Shown here: piece by piece, positions 1 to 8,841 of the stretch | Position numbering within the stretch: the first letter of the stretch is position 1 | How the letters are laid out: the number at the start of each line of letters is the position of its first letter | Source: Pseudoscleropodium purum | Lineage: Eukaryota; Streptophyta; Bryopsida; Hypnales; Brachytheciaceae | Assembly: GCA_963969395.1 (NCBI GenBank) | Contig: OZ017797.1 | Span: 14,260,001 to 14,324,000, forward strand | Length of the DNA: 64,000 bases | Reading direction: 5' to 3' | Made by a program: the position numbers and the translations under genes | Notes under the pieces: generated by a model | The model's input: the letters and a program-made list of their open reading frames with translations, nothing else | The model's database searches: none | What the model was told of the DNA's origin: nothing

Positions 1-3000
1 ACCATAGAACTCACAACCTTTTTGCCCATCCAATGGGCCCAACTTGAGTGTGGTTGATAAACGCTTGCCTTGATTGATGCAACTTGGTGATGAAACCAAT
101 TGAATCCAAAAAACTCCTTGACTTCCCCTACAAAGCCATCAACCTTTTGAGGTGCCTTGGTTTCAAATGTGTCGTGATAATGGTACTGAATAGTCTATGC
201 ATTTGTTTGTTGATAATGAAGATAAAGGACATTACCATTGTCCTTGAGATTGTGTTTCCCATAGTTATGTTCACTATTTCAACTGGAGTAGACACTCATC
301 TTCAAAAAGAATTTGTATACACATTCCTACTAAGTTTGATACATAAGTTCAAGTTCATTTAGGAGCCACACTGTAGTCTAGCTTTTCAGCTTTTTGTAGA
401 ACTTTTTTGAGTTTCTATGACATTTCCTATATTATTTATATATATTTTGAGTATTTAGTGTTAAAGTAATCCAGAGTACACTAAAAGTTCCAAAAAGTCA
501 AAAGATACTTTGGTTTATAGTAGAAACAGTAGTTAAAAGAAAAAGATAAATAAAAGACAAGCTAGTTAAAGAAAAAGAAAAAGAAAGAGGAAGAAAGTTA
601 GGGTTGCAGGAGTGATTGGAAGTTGTGCCTGCACAACTCTTCCCGCTTCCGATCACCCCCGTCCCTCGACTTAAATCCCTCTCCCTTCTCTCATTTCCCC
701 CCCCCTCCCTCGTGCAGATTTTGATATTCCCTTGTGCGTACTTGTGCAGTTGTGCCTGTAATTTATGTGTTGTTTGTAATACATTGGTGCTTTTGTTTGT
801 GTATTGTGTGTGTACAGTGGTGTATTTTGAGTGCTGTGATAAGATGTTTGGAACTTTGTCTTGGGTGTGCTGATGTAAAAATTATTGCGATTTGAGCACT
901 TGGTGTGTCTTGCAATTGACAAATTCACAATTTGTATTGGAAAAGTTTGCTAATTTGAGAGCGTGCAATTGTTGATAACCTTCTCCTCTCACAGTACTGG
1001 AATGGAAGTTTTGGTTTTTACGGTGAGTGTTTTTGTGAAGCAATTGATCGGGTGGTATTTTGGCATTGCTCCAGTAATTTAGAGTGTTGGTTGAGGAGAG
1101 TTACATTCTGAGATTACGAACGCACTAACTTGTGAGCGTGAGGGTCCTTACTGCTAATTGGGATTGAGACTACAGCTTTCATCAAGAGCTTAGTGAAGAA
1201 GTTGGAAGAACCATCCTGACCTCAAAAAGGGCGGCGTGAATTGATTTCCAAGGAGTTCGGACGTGCATACAAGTTTGAAGCAGTCGTTCCTGATCAAAGC
1301 AAGAATTTAGGCTTAGACTTAGGATTTGGAGAACGCCCTTTTGGGTGAACGAGATACTGGATTGACTGAGTATCTGAGGCTCCAGTTTGGTGAAGCTACT
1401 CGAGTTCAATTGCATGGATTCAAGGCCGGGTACATTCGTATCTAAAAAGAAATGACGATCTAAAGTTGCAATAGGAACTAGTTCGAGACTGCATGATGCA
1501 AAATCTTCAGCAAATCTAGGGAGTAACCTGAGAAATTTCAGGCTTTGTGTTTAAATTTATTGATGTATATACTTCGATTGCTAACCCAACCATCAATACG
1601 GCACTAACTGTTATTTGGAAGATCATCGGAAATTGCATCGTTATCAACGACCTGTTGCATGCATTTACTAAGTCCTGTGAAGTGCTAAGGCAATGCAAGT
1701 TGGAATGAGTTGGAGTAGCAGCAGTAATTTTATTCTTTGATTCATTGTTTCAAAATTATTAATTGAATTTTCTTGACTGGTTTTGAATAATTCATGGTAG
1801 ATTAGAGTATATATTGCATATGAGTTCTTGAATTACTGCATTTGGATATCATATGAAAAAGTTATTAATTTGTGAAGACACCCAATTTATACAGATCCGA
1901 GGATTTGTTAAAACAATCAAGGGTGAAGATTTGAGTGTCAGATTTAGGGTTTTGATCTTTGGATTTAAAATTCCTATTGTAAATTATTTGGCTAGATTTT
2001 AATGATTTCTGATAGATCATAGTATATTTAATCCATTGGATTTAAAATTATTATTTTTGGTTAGCGTATGTAAAGGTTATGGATTTTTGAATTTGTCCAA
2101 TTGTTACAGTCAAAAAGACCTATGGTCACAATTAGGATTAGGGATTTGGCTGTGAACTGAGGGTATTTGGTAAGGCATTTTCAAATTCTTATTATAAATA
2201 ATTTAATTAAATTTTCATTATTTATAATAAAACACAGAATATTTTGTTCATTAGCTTTGACATTATTGTAATTGGGAATTGTATAAACAAATTATTAATT
2301 TTCAAAATACCTCTAGTCTATACAAAACTAAAGGAACCTATTGCCGAACAATTAAGGGTTTGAGCTAGAGTTTTAAGTTTTAGATTAGGACATCTTAGGG
2401 TTTGGTAATAGATGTAAGGTTATAGGTTAAAGTTAATTGTGTGTGGTAATAAGGTTGTATTTGGAGACTTAGAAGAAACTTACTAGTTAATGGTACTAGT
2501 ATTTGATTGGGAATATTTATCAAGGGTTTTTAGATGCATGAAGCTTTACTATATATGTTGAAATGGTTTTCTATTGAAATGATCTGTAGGTAGAGCATGC
2601 TAAATTTGCATGTGTTTGGTACTATTGTCCTTGTGTGTTGCATGTGACTGCAAATTATTGTAAGTTCTAAAACGCTAAATTATATTTCTTTTCTAAATAC
2701 TCATATTATTATTTATCTAGTCTAAAAGTCCTGCATTGCACATGCATTCATTACAAGTCAATCCACATTAAACTATTGTCCCAAAACTATTGTCATGAGC
2801 CAGTAGCACACTAGACAGGACTGTGATTGCATACATCAGTCAATAGCATCTACTAATGGATAGCTTGAGTGATACCTTGGATTTTAGTGGGATTAAGAAT
2901 AAATAAGTCTTTGAATTTTGCACGTTTATACATTGTGACCTTTAAACACATTACGCTAGCCTTATATAGTTCATTCCCTGGTGTTTGAACTCGGATTTAG

Positions 3001-3214
3001 TTGAATAAGATTAGATTCCGAAAAATATACTACACACACACTTTACGTTTCAATCACAATACAAATTGCCCTCAAGGAGGATATTAGTACAGATAATAGA
3101 AATTGTGTAAGAGATATTAAAGAAATCTATTAATTACAAATTGAATAGAAGTATGATAGGATTTATTTCATTTGAAAGACAATATAAATACTATTGGATG
3201 TCATTAAAATAGGG
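1..3214. other. AT-rich intergenic DNA, no recognised gene
   Basis: No open frame here resembles a family I know. A pyrimidine-rich stretch at about 640-720 followed by GT-rich DNA looks like a promoter/leader or an old LTR, but no partner repeat is visible. Around 1160-1440 the base composition is more balanced and the plus strand reads like coding sequence broken by stops, so it may be a decayed gene or element fragment. A 92-codon frame at 84-362 is hydrophobic and unassigned. From about 1700 to 3214 the sequence is AT-rich and featureless. Confidence 0.5.
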
Positions 3215-3493
3215 CAATTATAAAATATTATTTCTACTATGATATACTTGCATTATGAGTTTGCAAATACTGTAGGAGCTAGATTTAGAAAATGAAGGTT
3301 TATTAGGAGACCAAACTTTATAAATGGGACTCTAGGTGCATTGGATTAGGTAGGTGGTTAGGACATTTACATGTGAAAGAATTGTAGTGATGTAGTTGGA
3401 CGTTGAAGCTTCAATTAAAAATGCAAACATATATCATTAGATTGCCACTTAGCAATAAAAATGTTTAGATTAAAATGAAGTGTCCCACATTGA
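3215..3493 (+). repeat. 279-bp flanking direct duplication, left copy
   Basis: This block lies immediately left of the Copia element and recurs without any indel at 8563-8841, immediately right of it. By eye the copies differ at three positions. The right copy shares its first two bases (CA) with the end of the right LTR. The left copy ends in TTGA, which matches the bases at the LTR start. Ten bases (3494-3503) separate it from the left LTR. Confidence 0.9.
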
Positions 3494-3503
3494 GAATATA
3501 TAT

Positions 3504-3764
3504 TGAGAATAGAACAACAAGGTAATATATTTCAATGAAGAGGATTACAAAAGCAAACATGAAAAAGGGGTATTAAACCCAAGCAAGGGGCTGCCCTTTT
3601 ATACTATTCTATTGGCTTGGCTACAAACAACTTTTACTTTAATCAGCCTATATATAGAATTCCTACAAGTAATTATAGACTTAACAAGGAGTTCCTACAA
3701 GTAATCTTTTACTTAACCCAAGTCTTTCAACACAAACCTAACACATTAGTCAAGTCCTTCAACA
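3504..3764 (-). repeat. Copia 3' LTR
   Basis: This is the downstream LTR in element orientation. It differs from the 5' LTR at three positions near its left end (in the stretch 3517-3561). It contains the same TATA-like motif (3649-3656) as the 5' LTR. The pol frame runs 19 bases into it before stopping at 3746-3748. Confidence 0.95.
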
Positions 3765-6571
3765 CTCCCACTTTGTTTGTTGCCAAACAATTGTAAGCCC
3801 ATTTGCTTTCGAAGACCTTCATGTCGAGGCTTTGCAAGTGCCTTCGTGAGCACATCAGCCACCATGCGATCTGTAGGAATATACTTCAATTCAATCATAT
3901 CACTCTCAACCTTCTCACGAATGAAATGGTGTTGAATGTCAATGTGCTTGCTCCGAGAGTGGTGAATTGGATTCTTCACCAAAGCAATTGCGCCTTGATT
4001 GTCACACATAATAGGTGTGCTCTTCTCTTGTTCAAATCCAACGTCACTCATGAGTTGCCTTAGCCATAATGCCTCCCTTGTACATTGACTAATGGCCATG
4101 TACTCCGCCTCAGTAGTAGACAATGCAACGGTGGATTGTTTCTTGGAGTTCCATGAGATTGCACCATCTCCAAGCATAAACACATAGCCCGTTGTCGACC
4201 TCCTATCACTTGCATCTCCAGCCCAATCTGCATCACAATAGCCCCTCAATAGATGTCTCTTGCCTCCAAGAACCAATTTTGCCTCCAACGTACCTTGGAG
4301 GTACCGCATGATTCTTTTGACCGCCGTCCAATGCATTGGACCACTCTTAGCCATATGTTGGCTCACCACACTCATTGGAAATGCAAGGTCAGCCCTTGTG
4401 GCCACCATGGCATACATCAAGCTCCCCACCGCTTCTTTGTATGGCACATCTTGCATTTCCGCCTTCACACCTTCATACTCTTCATCTTTGAGCTTCACCA
4501 TCTTAGACTTGACATCAAGCGGTGTGCCAATGGGTTTGCAACCCTCCATATTGAAGCGCTTCAATACCTCCTCAATATACTTGTGTTGACTCATGATTAT
4601 GGTGCGGTCAACCCTTTGCCTTTGAAACTCTACCCCAAGGCAATAGTGTAGTTTACCAAGATCACTCATGTCATATTCGCTCTTCAACATTGCCTTGACT
4701 TCCACCATTTTGCTCATGGTGTTGGTCATAATGATCAAATCATCAACATAGATGATGACAATCACCAAATGCTTCTTTGTTTGCTTGATGTAGAGAGAGT
4801 GGTCCGCATGGCTCCTTACAAAACCCTCTCTTGCAAATAATGCATCAATGTCCATGTACCACGCTCTTCCCGATTGTCTCAACCCATAGATGGCCTTCTT
4901 GAGCTTACACTTGAAGTGTTCATGACCTTCTTGGACAAAGCCTTTGGGTTGGTCTATGTAGATGATCACATCAAGGTTTGGATTGAGAAAGGCCGTGACG
5001 ACATCCATTTGATGCATCTCCAAGTCCATGGCTGCTCCTATGGTAGCCATACATCGAATAGTGCAAAATTTGGCCACGGGAGCAAAGGTCTCATTGAAAT
5101 CCACTCCTTCCACTTGTGAATAACTCTTAGCCACCAACCTAGCCTTGTAGCGTACAATGTTGCCCAATGCATCTCTCTTGGTGCAAAACACCCACTTGCA
5201 TCCAATACTAGTACGATCATGAGGAAGAGGGGAGAGTTCCCAAGTACCTTTGGTCATAAGTGAGGCATACTCTTCTTGCATGGCTTTCTCCCACTTGCTT
5301 GCATCCGCACTCTTCATAGCGTCACCAAAGTTGCATGGATCTCTTGCATACGCCACATTTGCATGCTCCTCTTGCTCTTGAGTGAAGATGTGGTTCATCC
5401 ACCATTCTCTAGGCGGCCTACGCTCCCTTGTAGGGTACCTTGGCTCCTTGGAAGCATCTTCTTCTTTATCTTCACTTGGCGCCAAACTCGGAGATGGATT
5501 TGTCTTCTCTTCAAGTGTAGGTGGTGTCTCATCATCCTTAGGCAAAGCTTCCATGCTTGGGGATTTGTCCACCTCAAGCGTCGTAGTCTCATTGCTCCCA
5601 CTTGGACACATCTCCAAAGCATCGCTTACCCCTAGCTTGTCTTCTATGAAGGTAACATCTCGACTTTTGATGATCTTCTTTGTTTCCAAGCACATCAACC
5701 TATAGGCCTTGAAGCCTTCCCAATAGCCCAAAAGTAAGCATTTGATGCCCTTTGCATCAAGCTTGGTGCGCTTAGGACTCAAATCTAAGGCGTATGCAAT
5801 GCATCCAAAGATTCGCATATGCCCAATGTTTGGCCTCTTTCCACTCCATGCTTGTTGTGGTGTCATAGAAGCTACCGCCCTTGAGGGGCATCTATTTCGT
5901 GTGTAGGCCGCATTTGATATAGCCTCTGCCCAAAGATCAAATTTGAGGCCTTGGGCATGCAACATGGCACGAGCCATCTCCATAAGTGTGCGGTTGGCAC
6001 GCTCTGCCATACCATTTTGTTGTAGAGTATAAGGGGCTGAGGTTTGGTGTTGAATGCCATGCTCTCTCATAAAAGCCTCAAAGGCCTTGGACATGTACTC
6101 CCCTCCATTATCCGATCTCAACACCTTCACCTTGTGCCCCGATTCGTTCTCTACAAGTGCCTTCCATGCCTTGAACCGCTCACACACATCACTCTTGCAT
6201 TTAAGCATGAACACCCATATCTTCCTTGAAAAATCATCAATGAAGGTTAAAAAATACCTTGCACCACCTATGGAAGTGGTCTTCATAGGGCCACACACAT
6301 CCGAGTGCACAATCTCCAACACCTTGGTTGCTCCCATCCCTCCATCCGATGGAAATGAGTGCCTCGCTTGCTTGCCTTGAATGCAAGCCTCGCACTTCAA
6401 ATCACAAGAGCCTTTCATCACTTGCATGCCTCCCACCATGCTTTGAAGACTCTTCACACTCTTCTCATTGAGGTGGCCCAATCTCTTGTGCCAAAGCTCT
6501 AAAGATTGTTGATGAGATGCTCCTTGTGCCAAACACGCCATGCTTGTACCGTTCACCGATTTGAACCTCAA
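3746..6571 (-). CDS. Copia pol: integrase, reverse transcriptase, RNase H (cut off from gag by one TAG)
   Basis: This 941-codon segment continues the gag frame directly after a TAG at 6572-6574; its first codon is TTG and there is no natural start. Counting from there, an HHCC zinc-binding motif is at 28, 33, 60 and 63. The integrase triad D91, D154, E190 is intact (DVCGP, SDNGGEY, NGMAERANRT). After an acidic spacer, the Copia reverse transcriptase follows from about 457, with the aspartate of QMDV at 523 and YVDD at 608-611. RNase H carries YCDADW from 778, the glutamate of TEAEY at 821 and CDNQGA from 856. No other frameshift or stop is seen, so all catalytic motifs survive. The encoded enzymes copy and integrate the element's own RNA in cytoplasmic particles. 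Translation would need read-through of the TAG, otherwise the copy is defective. Family assignment is certain. Confidence 0.95.
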   Translation of the reverse strand: MRFKSVNGTSMACLAQGASHQQSLELWHKRLGHLNEKSVKSLQSMVGGMQVMKGSCDLKCEACIQGKQARHSFPSDGGMGATKVLEIVHSDVCGPMKTTSIGGARYFLTFIDDFSRKIWVFMLKCKSDVCERFKAWKALVENESGHKVKVLRSDNGGEYMSKAFEAFMREHGIQHQTSAPYTLQQNGMAERANRTLMEMARAMLHAQGLKFDLWAEAISNAAYTRNRCPSRAVASMTPQQAWSGKRPNIGHMRIFGCIAYALDLSPKRTKLDAKGIKCLLLGYWEGFKAYRLMCLETKKIIKSRDVTFIEDKLGVSDALEMCPSGSNETTTLEVDKSPSMEALPKDDETPPTLEEKTNPSPSLAPSEDKEEDASKEPRYPTRERRPPREWWMNHIFTQEQEEHANVAYARDPCNFGDAMKSADASKWEKAMQEEYASLMTKGTWELSPLPHDRTSIGCKWVFCTKRDALGNIVRYKARLVAKSYSQVEGVDFNETFAPVAKFCTIRCMATIGAAMDLEMHQMDVVTAFLNPNLDVIIYIDQPKGFVQEGHEHFKCKLKKAIYGLRQSGRAWYMDIDALFAREGFVRSHADHSLYIKQTKKHLVIVIIYVDDLIIMTNTMSKMVEVKAMLKSEYDMSDLGKLHYCLGVEFQRQRVDRTIIMSQHKYIEEVLKRFNMEGCKPIGTPLDVKSKMVKLKDEEYEGVKAEMQDVPYKEAVGSLMYAMVATRADLAFPMSVVSQHMAKSGPMHWTAVKRIMRYLQGTLEAKLVLGGKRHLLRGYCDADWAGDASDRRSTTGYVFMLGDGAISWNSKKQSTVALSTTEAEYMAISQCTREALWLRQLMSDVGFEQEKSTPIMCDNQGAIALVKNPIHHSRSKHIDIQHHFIREKVESDMIELKYIPTDRMVADVLTKALAKPRHEGLRKQMGLQLFGNKQSGSVEGLD

Positions 6572-7732
6572 CTAATACAAGTTGCCCTCTCTTGGTGCCG
6601 TCACGATCATCTCTCCATTGAGTGCACACAAAACACAACCTTGGTTGTTGAATTGCACCTTTAAATTTTGTAACACCAACTTGCTCACCGAGAGCAAATT
6701 TGCATACAACTTGGGCACATGTAAAGCACCTTGGATGCGAATTGTCCTCAATTTGCCCTTCACCTCTACCTCCACTACAATGCAACCCATGCCAATTGCA
6801 TCCACCACGCCATGGTCACCCAAATACACCGTGCGGTTGCTAATAGGCTCATACGTGAGGAATGCTTGCCTGTGTGGAGTCATGTGTTGCGTTGCACCGG
6901 AGTCAATTATCCACTTGAACATGTCGGTGTTGTCATATCCATCATTGGTTGCAAATGCAAAGTCTTCCTCCACCTCCTTCACACTAGCCTTATTTGCACT
7001 CTCCTTCTTGGGCAACCTGCAAAACTTTGCAAGGTGGCCGGGCTTACCACAATTGAAGCAAGAGCGTGTCTCCTTCTGTGGTTGTGACCTCCCTCCTTGG
7101 CCATTATGTGAGTAGAGTGCTACACCTCCTTCATGAGGCTCATTTTCCTTCCTCTTGGACACCTCGTGCATCAATCGCGCCGTGATGAAGTCAATAGTGA
7201 GCTCTGCCATAGGTCTAGTCTCCAATGCCGTAATGAGATACTCATAAGAATGTGGCAAGCTCTCAAGCAAAGTCATGACCATGTCTCCATCTATGACGGG
7301 CACCTCCAAACAAGCTAGCTGGTCCGCAAGTGCCTTCACCTTGTTGATGTGGTCAAGCATATCCTCGTCCTCTTGCATCTTGCATGTGAAGAACTTGCGT
7401 CGAATGAAGAGCATGTTGGACAAGCTCTTGGTCTCGTGGATGTTGCAAAGCACCTTCCATGCCTCCATGGGTCCTTTGCATGCTCGAACATGTGCAAGTT
7501 GCCTATCCACAAGATTGCAAGCAATCATGGAAAAGGCCTTCTTCACCCTCCTCTCATAGGCCTTCTTAACTTTGGCATCCGCATCGGTTGCGGGTGCTTC
7601 TTCAGTGCCCTCCACAATCTCCCACAAGTCTTTCTCGGCCAAAATCATCTCCATTTTGAACTTCCAAAGTCCAAAATTGTCACCATTGAACTTGTCAATG
7701 ACCCTCGTGTTGTCTCCTTCACTAGTAGCCAT
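6572..7732 (-). CDS. Copia gag and aspartic protease
   Basis: Start chosen at the ATG 7732-7730, with good context (ACCATGG); the frame extends seven codons further up but without an ATG. The 386-aa product forms the capsid-like particle and begins the protease. The N-terminal part has the Copia gag signature GDNFGLWKFKME and a helical UBN2-type region. A CCHC zinc knuckle (CFNCGKPGHLAKFC) lies at about residues 225-238. The protease active site is IIDSGATQH, catalytic Asp about residue 277. The frame then ends at a TAG (6572-6574), directly followed in the same frame by pol. In related elements this is one polyprotein, so the TAG is either an inactivating mutation or a read-through stop. Confidence 0.93.
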   Translation of the reverse strand: MATSEGDNTRVIDKFNGDNFGLWKFKMEMILAEKDLWEIVEGTEEAPATDADAKVKKAYERRVKKAFSMIACNLVDRQLAHVRACKGPMEAWKVLCNIHETKSLSNMLFIRRKFFTCKMQEDEDMLDHINKVKALADQLACLEVPVIDGDMVMTLLESLPHSYEYLITALETRPMAELTIDFITARLMHEVSKRKENEPHEGGVALYSHNGQGGRSQPQKETRSCFNCGKPGHLAKFCRLPKKESANKASVKEVEEDFAFATNDGYDNTDMFKWIIDSGATQHMTPHRQAFLTYEPISNRTVYLGDHGVVDAIGMGCIVVEVEVKGKLRTIRIQGALHVPKLYANLLSVSKLVLQNLKVQFNNQGCVLCALNGEMIVTAPREGNLY

Positions 7733-8303
7733 GGTGAATGTCTCTGACTCCAATATACCTCAACTTTGTCCAATTTGGTCTCTTCTTATTGTACAAAGTC
7801 CAATAGGATCCCCAATGATCCAAATCACTCCAATGAGCACTCCAATGCTCACAATCTCTCAAATGAAGTCCAAATCACTCCAACAAGCTTTTCAAGGCTC
7901 CAAATCTCTCAAATGAAACCCTAATAGCTCTAAATCACTCCAACAGGCTTTTCAAGGCTCCAAATCTCTCAAATGAAACCCTAATAGCTCTAAATCACTC
8001 CAACAAGCTTTTCAAGGCTTCAAATCTCTCAAATGAAACCCTAATAGCTCTAAATCACTCCAATGACCTCTCTCAAGCTCCAAGTCTCTCAAATCAGACC
8101 TCTAGGGTCACCTTAAACTCAAATCAACCTTCCAAGAGCAAGACTGAACTCCAGACAAGAAAATACCTCAAAAATAGTCCAAATCTAGACTCCAAATGCT
8201 CCAAATGACCCCAAACTCCAAGCTCCACGAATGCTCCTCCAACATACCTTGTCATGAGATCAAACCTCCAATAGCAACTCACATGAGTGGGCCCATAACC
8301 TAT
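7733..8303 (-). other. Copia untranslated leader
   Basis: This stretch between the 5' LTR and gag is non-coding. It is rich in CTCCAA/CTCTCAAAT words and carries the 60-bp tandem array described separately. In Copia elements this region normally holds the primer site and packaging signals; I could not identify a tRNA match next to 8303. Confidence 0.7.
7871..8065. repeat. 60-bp tandem repeat in the Copia leader
   Basis: Three units of 60 bp, plus a partial fourth, follow each other (unit starts near 7871, 7931, 7991, 8051). Each contains CACTCCAACAAGCTTTTCAA and then CTCTCAAATGAAACCCTAAT. Units differ by one or two bases. Confidence 0.92.
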
Positions 8304-8564
8304 TGAGAATAGAACAATAAAGTAATATATTTCAATGAAGAGGATTACAAAAGCAAACATGAGAAAGGGGTATTAAACCCAAGCAAGGGGCTGCCCTTTT
8401 ATACTATTCTATTGGCTTGGCTACAAACAACTTTTACTTTAATCAGCCTATATATAGAATTCCTACAAGTAATTATAGACTTAACAAGGAGTTCCTACAA
8501 GTAATCTTTTACTTAACCCAAGTCTTTCAACACAAACCTAACACATTAGTCAAGTCCTTCAACA
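8304..8564 (-). repeat. Copia 5' LTR
   Basis: This is the upstream LTR in element orientation and so carries the promoter. It has the same length as the other LTR (261 bp), with TG...CA ends on the minus strand. Confidence 0.95.
8448..8457 (-). promoter_or_regulatory. TATA box of the Copia 5' LTR
   Basis: The minus strand reads CTATATATAGG inside the 5' LTR, at a suitable place to start the element's genomic RNA. The transcription start itself is not determined. Confidence 0.6.
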
Positions 8565-8841
8565 ATTATAAAATATTATTTCTACTATGATATACTTGCA
8601 TTATGAGTTTGCAAATACTGTAGGAGCTAGATTTAGAAAATGAAGGTTTATTAGGAGACCAAACTTTATAAATGGGGCTCTAGGTGCATTGGATTATGTA
8701 GGTGGTTAGGACATTTACATGTGAAAGAATTGTAGTGATGTAGTTGGACGTTGAAGCTTCAACTAAAAATGCAAACATATATCATTAGATTGCCACTTAG
8801 CAATAAAAATGTTTAGATTAAAATGAAGTGTCCCACATTGA
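8563..8841 (+). repeat. 279-bp flanking direct duplication, right copy
   Basis: Right-hand partner of 3215-3493, collinear with a constant offset of 5348 bases. Beyond 8841 the sequence (AAGAAGCTTC) is unrelated to what follows the left copy, so the duplication ends sharply here. Confidence 0.9.

Larger units (their letters stand above)
3504..8564 (-). mobile_element. Ty1/Copia LTR retrotransposon, near full length
   Basis: Two 261-bp direct repeats (3504-3764 and 8304-8564) bracket a gag-pol frame on the minus strand in the order gag, protease, integrase, reverse transcriptase, RNase H, which defines Copia. Read on the minus strand the LTRs begin TG and end CA. A purine-rich tract (AAAGTGGGAG, minus strand, just right of 3764) is a good polypurine tract next to the 3' LTR. 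I could not assign a convincing tRNA primer site next to the 5' LTR. The LTRs differ at only three positions by eye (about 1.1%), so the insertion is fairly young. The usual 5-bp target duplication is not seen (TATAT left, ATTAT right); instead a 279-bp duplication surrounds the element. Confidence 0.96.

Noticed and set aside
616..928. Opposed frames in a pyrimidine- and GT-rich tract
   Set aside because: Low-complexity composition explains the open frames; no domain and no conserved start.
3803..7747. Many plus-strand frames across the Copia element
   Set aside because: They are antisense shadows of the gag and pol genes.
8304..8564. Possibility that the 279-bp duplication is part of a longer LTR
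   Set aside because: The order is duplication then LTR on the left, but LTR then duplication on the right, so they cannot form one longer direct repeat at both ends.
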